The notes below the pieces were generated by a model. The model made no database searches. It was not told the DNA's origin and worked only from the letters and a program-made list of their open reading frames with translations. 64,000 bases of DNA from Dactylosporangium vinaceum (GTDB lineage Bacteria > Actinomycetota > Actinomycetes > Mycobacteriales > Micromonosporaceae): the NCBI RefSeq assembly GCF_019904175.1, contig NZ_CP061913.1:5022001-5086000 (forward strand), given 5' to 3'. Position 1 is the first letter of the stretch. Each line of letters begins with the position of its first letter. The position numbers and the translations under genes are program-made. Positions 24,309 through 32,364 of this stretch are shown in pieces.

Positions 24309-24635
24309 TCAGCTTCGGGCCACGGTCAGCTCGATGACCCGCGGCGGCTCGTCGGAGCGGGGCTGCGGTCCCGGTCTCGGGCGGCGCCGGACCAGGCCCG
24401 CGAGCAGCGCCCCGACCGTGGCCGCGACGAACAGGTGCAGGGTCTCGGCGTCCGGGTCGTGATACGGCACCGGGACCGGCACGACCACCCTGCGGGTCGG
24501 GGTGCCCGGGCCTTCGGGCGGCGGCGGCGACGCGGCGGCCGGTCCGGCGGCGATGATGGTGCACATGACGGCGGCGGTGAACGTGGTGGCCGCCGCGGCG
24601 GCGACGGATGCGGTACGGCAGATGATGCTCGGCAT
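24309..24635 (-). CDS. small exported/membrane-anchored protein
   Basis: 108 residues from the ATG at 24635. Residues 1-35 form a signal peptide (AAAAATTFTAAVMCTIIAAGPAAA), then a proline-rich stretch (SPPPPEGPGTPTRR), then one membrane helix (LHLFVAATVGALLAGLV) ending in RRR and a short cytoplasmic tail. It is probably anchored with a small outside segment. GGAGG lies very close to the start, and an upstream ATG at 24704 is in frame, so the start is uncertain. No recognised domain. Confidence 0.5.
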   Translation of the reverse strand: MPSIICRTASVAAAAATTFTAAVMCTIIAAGPAAASPPPPEGPGTPTRRVVVPVPVPYHDPDAETLHLFVAATVGALLAGLVRRRPRPGPQPRSDEPPRVIELTVARS

Positions 24636-24823
24636 GCCCTCCAGGCTCCCGGCCCTCCGCGCGCCGGGCATCGGCAGCGGACCCCCGACTTTCCGGCCCG
24701 GCACTCCCGGATTGCCGCCCGAGCCGCCGGTATTGCCGGGCCGGGGCCGCGGCGGTGCCGGGGATGTCGGGGTCCGGCAAGGTGCCGGTGCGGGACCTCC
24801 GCCGGGCGCAATACCGTGAACAT

Positions 24824-25339
24824 ATGCCCGAGTTGATCCGCCCGGCCGTGCGCCTGCACGCGGCGTTCCTGGACTGCCGTGACGAGTGGGGCCCCGGCCC
24901 GCACGAGGACGGCTTCGGCCTGCACCCCGGCGACGACGTGGACTCGCCCGAGGGGTTCGCCGCCTGGGTGCACGAGCGTGTCCGGCTGGAGCACCCCGCG
25001 GGGACGCCGTGCCCGCCGGAGCGGCACGCCTCGGCCCGGTGGATCGTCCAGGACGGGCGGGTGCTCGGCGGGATCGCCCTGCGGCATTGGTTCGACGACC
25101 GGCTCGGGGACATCGGCTACGGGGTGCGGCCGTCGGCGCGGGGGCGGGGCCTGGCCGGATGGGCGCTCGGGTTGATGCTCGGGGAGGCGCGGGCGGTGCT
25201 CGGCCGGCCGCGGGTGCTGGTGCTCTGCGCGGAGGACAACATCGCCTCGGCGCGCACGATCGAGGGCTGCGGCGGTGTGCTCGACGGCGTCCGCGGGCCG
25301 GTGCGGCGCTACTGGGTGCCGACGGACGGCCGGCCCTGA
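24824..25339 (+). CDS. GNAT family N-acetyltransferase
   Basis: 171 residues from the ATG at 24824, with TACCGT 6 nt upstream (leaderless type). Contains WIVQDGRVLGGIALRHW, then the CoA-binding motif GVRPSARGRGLAGWAL (R.RG.A) and LCAEDNIASARTIEGCGG, the classic RimJ/RimL-like ending. The N-terminal segment (GPGPHEDGFGLHPGDDVDSPEGFAAWV) matches a group of GNATs found next to regulators in Bacillus and actinomycetes. Substrate unknown. Convergent with the ABC permease; their ends share a strong hairpin. Confidence 0.87.
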   Translation: MPELIRPAVRLHAAFLDCRDEWGPGPHEDGFGLHPGDDVDSPEGFAAWVHERVRLEHPAGTPCPPERHASARWIVQDGRVLGGIALRHWFDDRLGDIGYGVRPSARGRGLAGWALGLMLGEARAVLGRPRVLVLCAEDNIASARTIEGCGGVLDGVRGPVRRYWVPTDGRP

Positions 25340-25356
25340 ACCGGGGCCGGCCGTCC
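25324..25356. terminator. bidirectional hairpin terminator
   Basis: GGACGGCCGGCCC (25324-25336) pairs with GGGCCGGCCGTCC (25344-25356): 13 bp perfect, 7-nt loop. It spans the stop of the GNAT gene (25339) and ends just before the permease stop (25365), so it can serve both convergent genes. Confidence 0.7.
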
Positions 25357-25364
25357 GCGCCGGG

Positions 25365-26438
25365 TCACATGCTGCGCAGTTCGCGGTCACGCCACGCGGC
25401 GGACCAGGAGGTGCGGCTGTTCGTGCGCAGCAGCGACCCCTCGTAGATGCGCGCTCCGGCCAGCAGCGCACCGAGCGCGGCCGCGGCCAGGATCACCAGG
25501 GCCAGGAACGGCTCCCAGGCGGCGGCCGAGCCGTCGAAGAGGCGGACCGGCATGGCGGTCGGGGCCGAGAACGGGACGTAGGACAGGATGCGCATCGCTG
25601 TCGGGTTGTCGCCGAGGAAGATGACCGCGAAGAACGGCAGCATGACGAGCAGCTGCACCGGCATGCCGGCGTTGGCCACGTCCTCGAGGCGGTTGACGAG
25701 CGCGCCGACCGCGGCCCACAACGCGGCGAGCATGATGAAGCCGAGCACGAAGAACGGGATGAACCAGGCCATCGCCGGGCCGAGCAGCGGCAGCAGCGTG
25801 CCGGCGTCGTCGCTGAACTGGGCGCCGGCCACGGTGACGACGGCGACCAGGGCTATCTGGGCCAGGGCGAGGACACCGCCCGCGACGACCTTGCCGATGA
25901 GCAGGGCGCGGACCGGTACCGCGGCCACCAGAATCTCGACCATGCGGGTCTGTTTCTCTTCCACGACGCTCTGGGCGATCTGGATGCCGAACGTGAGCGA
26001 GGTGAAGAAGAAGACGAGCGCGAACATGAACGGCACGAGGAACGCCGCCAGCTCGTTCACGGCGTCGGGGTCCAGGAGCCGCACCTCGGGTGCCACGGAC
26101 AGCGCGCGCACGATGTCGCCCGGCGCATCCTTCATGGCCAGCACCTCGGGCTGACCGGACTTGTCGACGACCGCGGCGTCCGCGTCACCGTCCCGCACGA
26201 CCTTCTCGGGATCGGCGACCACCTTCACCTCGAGGCCCGCGTCGCGCAGCTTGCTCTCGTACGGCGAGGACTGCGCCACCGCGACCGACGACGGCCCGCC
26301 CGCCAGCAGCGCCGGCAGGATCGAGGAGCCGAACGCGAACAGCAGGAAGAACAGCGTGCTGAACACGAACGTCTTGTCCCGCAGCTTCACCTTGAGCTCG
26401 CGCGCGGCGACCAGGCGCACCGCTTCGACCAGGTTCAT
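25365..26438 (-). CDS. ABC-2 exporter permease, NatB/YhaP type
   Basis: 357 residues. A first membrane helix (TFVFSTLFFLLFAFGSSIL, about 22-44) is followed by a ~110-residue extracellular domain and then five more helices, with the conserved segment QSVVEEKQTRMVEILVAAV between helices 2 and 3. That EEK.....EIL motif is diagnostic of NatB-like permeases for sodium or small-molecule/antibiotic export. It overlaps the ATPase gene by 4 bp (ATGA at 26435-26438) and is the last gene of the RR-ATPase-permease operon. Substrate unknown. Confidence 0.9.
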   Translation of the reverse strand: MNLVEAVRLVAARELKVKLRDKTFVFSTLFFLLFAFGSSILPALLAGGPSSVAVAQSSPYESKLRDAGLEVKVVADPEKVVRDGDADAAVVDKSGQPEVLAMKDAPGDIVRALSVAPEVRLLDPDAVNELAAFLVPFMFALVFFFTSLTFGIQIAQSVVEEKQTRMVEILVAAVPVRALLIGKVVAGGVLALAQIALVAVVTVAGAQFSDDAGTLLPLLGPAMAWFIPFFVLGFIMLAALWAAVGALVNRLEDVANAGMPVQLLVMLPFFAVIFLGDNPTAMRILSYVPFSAPTAMPVRLFDGSAAAWEPFLALVILAAAALGALLAGARIYEGSLLRTNSRTSWSAAWRDRELRSM

Positions 26439-27328
26439 CGGGTCACCTCTCGGAAGATCTCGGCCAGCGACGGGACGACGGGGCCGAACGCGCGCACCGG
26501 GCCGCGGGCCAGCGCTTCACGCAGGACCACCTGATCGTCGGCGGCTCCGGCCAGGTCGAAGACGGCCCGGTCGCCGTCCAGGTCGATCACGGTGACGCCG
26601 GGATGATCGCGCAGCCACCCCGTGTCACCGTCGACGCGCAGCTCATAGCGGGGCTCGGCGTAACGGCTGCGCAGCTCGTCGCGCGTGCCGGTGGCCCGGA
26701 TCTGCCCGGCCGCGATGATGACGAGGTCGTCGCACAGGCGCTCGACGACGTCCAGTTGGTGGCTGGAGAACAACACCGGGACGCCCGCTGACGTGCGTTC
26801 GCGCAGCACGCTCACGACGGTGTCCACGGCGAGCGGGTCGAGGCCGGAGAACGGCTCGTCGAGCACGAGCAGCACCGGCTCGTGCACGAGTGCGGCGGCG
26901 ATCTGCGCGCGCTGCTGGTTGCCCAGCGACAGCTGCTGCAGCGGCTCCTCCGCCCGTTCGCTCAGCCCGAGCCGTTCGAGCAGGTCCGCGGCGTTGCGCT
27001 TCGCGCGTTCGTGCGTGAGCGCGTGCAGCCGGCCGAGGTAGATGAGCTGTTCGCGCACGCTCATCTTCGGGTACAGGCCGCGCTCCTCGGGCATGTAGCC
27101 GATCTGCCGCCGCTGCTCCTTGCTCAGCGGCGAGCCCTGCCAGGTGACGGTGCCCGAGTCGGCGGCCAGCACCCCGAGGATGATTCTCATCGTCGTGGTC
27201 TTGCCGGCGCCGTTCGCGCCGACGAAACCCGTCATCCGGCCGGACCCGACGTCGAAGGTGATATCGGAGAGCACCTGCCGGTCGCCGAAGCGCCGGTTGA
27301 CCCCCTCGATCCGCAGTGCGTCGCTCAT
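26435..27328 (-). CDS. ABC exporter ATPase, NatA type
   Basis: 297 residues from the ATG at 27328, with TACCGT 7 nt upstream (leaderless type); an ATG at 27337 is in frame but would lie on top of that box. Walker A GANGAGKT, Q-loop IGYMPEERGLYPKM, signature LSLGNQQRAQIAAAL (SLGNQQ replaces LSGGQ, usual in the NatA group), Walker B VLLVLDEPFSGLDP and H-loop SSHQLDVVERL. It forms an exporter with the overlapping permease. A response regulator lies 91 bp upstream on the same strand and may control it. Confidence 0.92.
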   Translation of the reverse strand: MSDALRIEGVNRRFGDRQVLSDITFDVGSGRMTGFVGANGAGKTTTMRIILGVLAADSGTVTWQGSPLSKEQRRQIGYMPEERGLYPKMSVREQLIYLGRLHALTHERAKRNAADLLERLGLSERAEEPLQQLSLGNQQRAQIAAALVHEPVLLVLDEPFSGLDPLAVDTVVSVLRERTSAGVPVLFSSHQLDVVERLCDDLVIIAAGQIRATGTRDELRSRYAEPRYELRVDGDTGWLRDHPGVTVIDLDGDRAVFDLAGAADDQVVLREALARGPVRAFGPVVPSLAEIFREVTR

Positions 27329-27419
27329 GCGATTCACGGTAGGCGGCGCGCGGCGGGAAAGAATCCGGCTGGCGATCTACCCCCGGGTCCGTCGCGCGAC
27401 GGACCCCGTCGATGCCGGG

Positions 27420-28085
27420 TCAGCGCTGCGGACCCGGCACGACCACCCCGTGTTCGTAGGCGAACACCACGGCCGCCGTCCGATCGCGCAGTTCGAGCTT
27501 CGTCAGCACCCGGCTGACGTGCGTCTTCACCGTCGCCTCGCCCAGGTGCAGCCGGCCCGCGATCTCGGCGTTCGTCGCCCCGCCGGCCAGCTCGACGAGC
27601 ACCTCGCGCTCCCGCGGCGTCAACTCGGCCAGCCGCGCGTCACCGTGCGCCGCCGGCCGCCGCCCGGGCCGCGCGAACGCCGCGATCACCCGCCGGGTCA
27701 GCTCAGGCGCCAGCAGCGCGTCGCCGCGCGCGACGATGCGCACCGCGTCGATCAGGGCCTCCGGCGTGCCGTTCTTCAGCAGGAACCCGCTGGCCCCGGC
27801 CTCGAGCGCGGCGAACAGGTAGTCGTCGCGGTCGAACGTCGTGAGCATCAGCACCGCCGGTGCCGGCCCGGCCGCGGTGATCTCCCGGGTCGCCGCGAGC
27901 CCGTCGAGCCCCGGCATCTCGACGTCCATGAGCAGGACATCGGCGGGGGTACCGCGGGCAAGGTCGACCGCCTGCCGCCCGTCCGCGGCCTCGCCGACCA
28001 CGGTCAGGTCGTCCTCCGTCTCGAGGATGACCCGAAACCCCGTGCGGACGAGCTGGTGGTCGTCCGCGAGCAGCACCCGAATCAT
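27420..28085 (-). CDS. NarL/LuxR-family response regulator
   Basis: 221 residues from the ATG at 28085, with TAAGGT 7 nt upstream (leaderless type). The receiver domain has the acidic pair LADDHQ, phospho-acceptor Asp54 in LLMDVEMPG, the Thr in MLTTF and the Lys in FLLKNGTP. The C-terminal LuxR helix-turn-helix has LTPREREVLVELAGGATNAEIAGRL.LGEATVKTHVSRVL. No histidine kinase is adjacent; it lies just upstream of the NatAB-like exporter, which is its likely target. A kinase of the matching HisKA_3 type sits alone at 43438-44808, but a link between them is speculation. Confidence 0.92.
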   Translation of the reverse strand: MIRVLLADDHQLVRTGFRVILETEDDLTVVGEAADGRQAVDLARGTPADVLLMDVEMPGLDGLAATREITAAGPAPAVLMLTTFDRDDYLFAALEAGASGFLLKNGTPEALIDAVRIVARGDALLAPELTRRVIAAFARPGRRPAAHGDARLAELTPREREVLVELAGGATNAEIAGRLHLGEATVKTHVSRVLTKLELRDRTAAVVFAYEHGVVVPGPQR

Positions 28086-28127
28086 GCTCCGGACCTTAGT
28101 ACGCTCCAGTCAGTACGCTGCATGACC

Positions 28128-29750
28128 ATGGGTGCGATGGTGTTCACGGGTGGCCCGATCTGGACCGGCGGCCCGTCGTCCGGCTCCGGGCCGGCCGCGC
28201 TGGGGGTCGACGGTGGCCGGATCGTGGCTGTGGGTGACCGGGCCGACGTGCAGGCCGCGCTGGCGAAACCGTACGAGCTCGTCGACCTGGCCGGCCGGGC
28301 CCTGATCCCCGGCCTGCACGACGCCCACGTCCACCCGGTCCAGGGCGCCCTCGAACGGCTCCGCTGCGACCTGTCGCACCTGAACGACCGGGCCGCCTAC
28401 CGGGCCGCCGTCGCCGCCTACGCCGAGGCCCACCCGGACCGCACCTGGATCACCGGCGGCGGCTGGTCGATGTCGGCGTTTCCCGGCGGCCTCCCGCACC
28501 GCACGGACCTCGACACCGTCGCGCCGGGCCGCCCGGTGTTCCTGCCCAACCGCGACCACCACTCGGCCTGGGTCAGCACGGCCGCCCTGGCCGCGGCCGG
28601 CATCGACGCGCGGACCCCGGACCCGCGCAGCGGCCGCATCGAGCGCGACCCCGACGGCTCTCCCTCGGGTGTCCTGCACGAGGCCGCAATGGACCTCGTG
28701 ACACCCCTGCTGCCGGAGGACACCGAGACCGACTACGACCAGGCCCTGCTGGAGGCGCAGCGCTACCTGTTCTCGCTCGGCGTCACCGGCTGGCAGGACG
28801 CCATCGTCGGCTCCTACGCCGGCTCCCGCGACCAGTACGACACCTACCGGCGCGCGGCCGCGTCGGGCCGGCTGCGGGCCCGGGTCGCCGGCGCGCTGTG
28901 GTGGGACCGTTCCCAGGGCCTGGAGCAGCTGGCCTTCATGGCCGAGCGCCGGGCGGCGGCCGGCGGCCGGTTCCGCACCCCGATCGTGAAGATCATGCAG
29001 GACGGCGTCGCCGAGAACTTCACCGCGTCGATGCTGGAGCCGTACGTCGGCCACGACTTCTGCGGCACGTCCAATGTGGACCCGCAGCGCCTGCGGTCCT
29101 ATGTGGCCGCCCTGGACGCGGCCGGCTTCTCCGTGCACTTCCACGCGATCGGCGACCGGGCGGTCCGCGAGTGCCTGGACGCCGTGGAGGCCGGCGGCAA
29201 CACGCAGCGCCACCATATCGCCCACCTGCACGTCGTCAACCCGGCCGACGTGCCCCGGTTCGCGGCGCTCGACGTGACAGCGAACATCCAGTCGCTGTGG
29301 GCCACCCACCACGAGCAGAACGACACCCTGTGCGTGCCGTTCTTCGGCCCGGACCGGGTCGCGCACCAGTACCCGTTCGGCGCCATCCACCGCGCGGGCG
29401 GGCGCCTGGCCGCGGGCAGCGACTGGCCGGTCTCGACCCCCGACCCGTGGCCCGCGATCCACGTGGCCGTGCACCGCACGGAGCCCCCGGACTCCGCCGA
29501 GTCGGCCTGGCCCGCGTCCCAGACCCCGATGCTGCCGGAGCAGGCGCTGACCCTGGAGCAGGCGCTGTGCGCGTACACGGCCGGTTCGGCGTACGTGTCC
29601 CACCTCGACCGGGAGGTGGGAGCGCTCACGGCCGGCCGGGCCGCGGACCTGGTCGTCCTGGACCGCGACCCGTTCACGCCCGGCGCCGAGCTGCACACGG
29701 TCAAGGCCGACCTGGTCTTCGTGGACGGCACACTGGTCCACGAGCGCTGA
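28128..29750 (+). CDS. amidohydrolase family protein, YtcJ type
   Basis: 540 residues from the ATG at 28128, chosen because TACGCT (28114-28119) lies 8 nt before it; ATGs at 28122 and 28137 are alternatives. Metal-site motif HDAHVHP near residue 65, a central FHAIGDRAV and HHIAHLHVV, and the late Asp in LAAGSDWPVSTPDP define the YtcJ-like branch (N-acyl amide or formamide hydrolases). The C-terminal AADLVVLDRDPFT and LVFVDGTLVHER are the usual small beta-sandwich strands. Cytosolic, likely zinc-dependent; substrate unknown. Divergent from the response regulator with ~40 bp between starts, so their promoters are back to back. Confidence 0.88.
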   Translation: MGAMVFTGGPIWTGGPSSGSGPAALGVDGGRIVAVGDRADVQAALAKPYELVDLAGRALIPGLHDAHVHPVQGALERLRCDLSHLNDRAAYRAAVAAYAEAHPDRTWITGGGWSMSAFPGGLPHRTDLDTVAPGRPVFLPNRDHHSAWVSTAALAAAGIDARTPDPRSGRIERDPDGSPSGVLHEAAMDLVTPLLPEDTETDYDQALLEAQRYLFSLGVTGWQDAIVGSYAGSRDQYDTYRRAAASGRLRARVAGALWWDRSQGLEQLAFMAERRAAAGGRFRTPIVKIMQDGVAENFTASMLEPYVGHDFCGTSNVDPQRLRSYVAALDAAGFSVHFHAIGDRAVRECLDAVEAGGNTQRHHIAHLHVVNPADVPRFAALDVTANIQSLWATHHEQNDTLCVPFFGPDRVAHQYPFGAIHRAGGRLAAGSDWPVSTPDPWPAIHVAVHRTEPPDSAESAWPASQTPMLPEQALTLEQALCAYTAGSAYVSHLDREVGALTAGRAADLVVLDRDPFTPGAELHTVKADLVFVDGTLVHER

Positions 29751-29783
29751 CGGGCACCGGCGCCGGGCCGCGGCCCGGTCGCG

Positions 29784-29924
29784 TCAGCCGAGCGACTCCC
29801 GGGTCAGCCGGCGCACGGTCAGGTGGATCCGCGCCTCGCCGGCGGCGGCTTTCGCGGCCACGCCGGCCAGGGACCCGAGCAGCCAGACGCATGGCACGAT
29901 CGCCGCTGCGGCCACGATGGACAT
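29784..29924 (-). CDS. very small membrane protein
   Basis: 46 residues from the ATG at 29924. One hydrophobic helix (IVAAAAIVPCVWLLGSLAGVA) is followed by a basic amphipathic tail (EARIHLTVRRLTRESLG). The frame is open up to 30002, but the upstream part is low-complexity. It lies just downstream of the NACHT gene on the same strand and could be the last gene of that cassette, though nothing proves this. Could be a chance ORF. Confidence 0.35.
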   Translation of the reverse strand: MSIVAAAAIVPCVWLLGSLAGVAAKAAAGEARIHLTVRRLTRESLG

Positions 29925-29985
29925 CACCACGTCGCTGTTCTCCGTTCCGGTTGAGGGACCTCCAGTGTCGGCCCGCCGGGTGACC

Positions 29986-32364
29986 CTACGGGTTGCCCGC
30001 AAGTTGCCGGCCCGGTGCGTGCGTGCACCCGGACTCCCGGCAGACCGCGTCCAGCAGCGCCGTGATGCCGGGCGCCGCCCGCCGGTCCTTCACGTAGGCG
30101 ATCATCTCCGCGTAGCGGTGGTCGTCGGTCGTGCGCTCGTACCGGGCCCGGCCCCGGGCCGGGGTGAGGTAGCCGGCCTGCACGGCCGCGGTGACCAGGG
30201 CCGCCGGGTCGTCGATGTACCGCTTGCCGGTGAGCACGGCCTTGGCGTCCAGCCAGTTGCGCCGGCCCTGGCCGGTCGGCCTGACGAACTTGCGGAACAC
30301 GCCGGTCAGCTGCTGGGCCGCGGCGCACGGGTCGTCGGTGCGGGCCCGCCCGCCCTTGGCCACGATGTGCTGGACGAACGCGTCGGCCGACTCGACCTTG
30401 CGCCGGTCGAGCCGGACCGACACGAACCTCGCCAGGTCGCCGAAGCCGGCCTGCGGCAGCGTCGCGTGGCTGGTGCCGGTGAACACGGTCTCGGCCAGGA
30501 TCGCGTCGGCCAGGTTGCAGCCGGTGAGGTCGCAGTCGACGAACCGGGTCGCCTCCAGGTTCGCCCCGCGCAGCGAGACGTCGCGCAGCGCGATGCCGGT
30601 GAAGACAAGGCCGGAGAGGTCCTGGCGCTCCAGCGGCGCTTTACGCAGTAGGGCGTCGCAGCGGGGCAGGGCGATCAGGGCCTGCAGCATGTTGTGGAAC
30701 GCGATCGGGTGGCCGGCCGCCTGGGTGAGCCGCAGCAGCAGCTCCTCGCCGGCGCCGTGCTGGGTGATCCAGTGGCTGAGCAGCCGCAGCGCTATCGAGT
30801 CCGGCGGGAACCGGCGCCAGCCGAGCAGCCGCTCGAACGGCCCGGGGCTGACCGGGAACAGCGCGATGGCCCGCCGGCCGATGAAGTACTCGAAGATGAC
30901 GTCCTGGGCGAAGCGGACCCGGTTGTGCTCCAGCGCGCCGCGCAGCAGGGACAGCTGGCGGATGTGCCCGGCGATGCGCTCGCGGGCCTCGTCGTCGAGG
31001 TCGGCGAGGTACAGGTCGGACCATTCGTCGATGAAGGCGACGTCGACACCGCGGTCGCGCCCGTCGCTCACCTCCTCCACGGCGATCTCGGTGACCAGCT
31101 CCAGCAGGTCCTCCAGCCCGATCTCGTCGGTGAGCAGGCCCTTCTCGTCGTATTCGCGGCGCAGGATGGACCGGGTGGCGGCCTCGATGAGGGCCAGCTC
31201 CGAGTAGTCGTCGGGCACCTCGCCGGGCGGGTCGTCGCCGACGTGGGTGGCGAGGAGCTCGGCGTAGTAGGGCGTGCCGCACAGCGCCATCAGGTTCGGC
31301 CGCTCGTCGACGACCGACAGCAGCCGCTGGTCGTGCTGCTGCAGCCGGATGCGGGCGAAGTCGGCGATCGAGCTGCGCGGCCACGGCAGCAGCCGGTACT
31401 CGTCGATCTGGTCGTGGGCGTCGGCGAGGTAGTCGCGCAGGCTCGGGCTGGTGCCCAGCAGCGAGTCGCGCACGCAGATGAGGATCCGCGGGTGGCCGTC
31501 GCGGCGCACGATGTCGTCGATGTACTCGAAGAAGCGCGGGTCCCGCGAGATGACCTCGTCGAGGCCGTCGAGCAGCCAGCTGGCGTAGCCCCGGGTCAGC
31601 ATCCACTCGAACGCGGCCGGGTTCGTGGGCCGGGCGTACTCGGTCTGCATGAACGCGTCGACCATGGGGCGCAGGGCCGGCGCGTTGGCCGTGGACAGGT
31701 ATTCGGGCAGCAGCGGCAGCGGGCGCCGGCCGCGCCGCTGCTGCTTCTTGCCGGCCATGAACCTGGCGTGCAGCCCGGCGAACAGCGACTTGAACAGCAT
31801 GCTCTTGCCCGAGCCGGCCGGCGCGGTGACCAGGACGATCGGCCGCTGCCACTCGCCGGTGCCGGCGAAGCGCCGCTCCAGCTCGGCGAGCAGGTCGGGG
31901 CCCTCCTGGCCGTGGCTGACCCGCTCGTAGGGCTGCTGGGTGCGCCGGCGGGCCGCGGCCACGCCGGCGTCGCGCAGCTCCAGGGCCGCGGTGCCCTGCG
32001 TCTTGCCGGCGGCGTTGTCCCAGCGGAACGGGGAGTCGAAGAACTGGATCGGCACCCGCACCTCGACGTCGTACGCGGCCCGGGCCTGCGGGCGGAACCC
32101 GGCCGACAGGCCGTGCGTCGACTCCACCAGCAGGAACTTCAGGCCGTCGGTGCGCGAGTCCTCCTTGAACCGGTGCAGCAGGGTGCCCTCGTTGCGGCGC
32201 AGCTCCTCGGCGTCGTCGTAGGCCGGGCACCAGACGGTGATCAGGTCGCTCATCCCGCCGATACCGGCCTTCTCGGCCTTGACCAGCCCGGAGCGCCGGT
32301 CCGCGGTGACGACCGAATAGCCCTCGGCCTCCAGGTAGCTCGTTGCCTCCTCGAAGAGTGTCAC
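29986..32364 (-). CDS. NACHT-family STAND ATPase with pentapeptide repeats
   Basis: 792 residues from a GTG at 32364 overlapping the helicase stop as GTGA, with GGAGGAG upstream. Residues 1-115 are a compact alpha/beta domain (FEEATSYLEAEGYSVV, GGMSDLITVW, LKFLLVESTH) shaped like a restriction-endonuclease fold, though the usual final lysine is not evident. The NACHT ATPase follows: Walker A APAGSGKS (181-188) and the hallmark Walker B LLDGLDE (264-270). A winged-helix-like middle follows, then pentapeptide repeats at about 583-632 (LSGLVF, RGANLEATRF, CDLTGCNLADAIL). The last ~130 residues form a separate helical/basic domain. STAND/NACHT ATPases are sensors that oligomerise on ligand; several bacterial ones defend against phage. 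Here N-effector, NACHT and C-terminal sensor is the inferred order. Confidence 0.88.
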   Translation of the reverse strand: MTLFEEATSYLEAEGYSVVTADRRSGLVKAEKAGIGGMSDLITVWCPAYDDAEELRRNEGTLLHRFKEDSRTDGLKFLLVESTHGLSAGFRPQARAAYDVEVRVPIQFFDSPFRWDNAAGKTQGTAALELRDAGVAAARRRTQQPYERVSHGQEGPDLLAELERRFAGTGEWQRPIVLVTAPAGSGKSMLFKSLFAGLHARFMAGKKQQRRGRRPLPLLPEYLSTANAPALRPMVDAFMQTEYARPTNPAAFEWMLTRGYASWLLDGLDEVISRDPRFFEYIDDIVRRDGHPRILICVRDSLLGTSPSLRDYLADAHDQIDEYRLLPWPRSSIADFARIRLQQHDQRLLSVVDERPNLMALCGTPYYAELLATHVGDDPPGEVPDDYSELALIEAATRSILRREYDEKGLLTDEIGLEDLLELVTEIAVEEVSDGRDRGVDVAFIDEWSDLYLADLDDEARERIAGHIRQLSLLRGALEHNRVRFAQDVIFEYFIGRRAIALFPVSPGPFERLLGWRRFPPDSIALRLLSHWITQHGAGEELLLRLTQAAGHPIAFHNMLQALIALPRCDALLRKAPLERQDLSGLVFTGIALRDVSLRGANLEATRFVDCDLTGCNLADAILAETVFTGTSHATLPQAGFGDLARFVSVRLDRRKVESADAFVQHIVAKGGRARTDDPCAAAQQLTGVFRKFVRPTGQGRRNWLDAKAVLTGKRYIDDPAALVTAAVQAGYLTPARGRARYERTTDDHRYAEMIAYVKDRRAAPGITALLDAVCRESGCTHAPGRQLAGNP

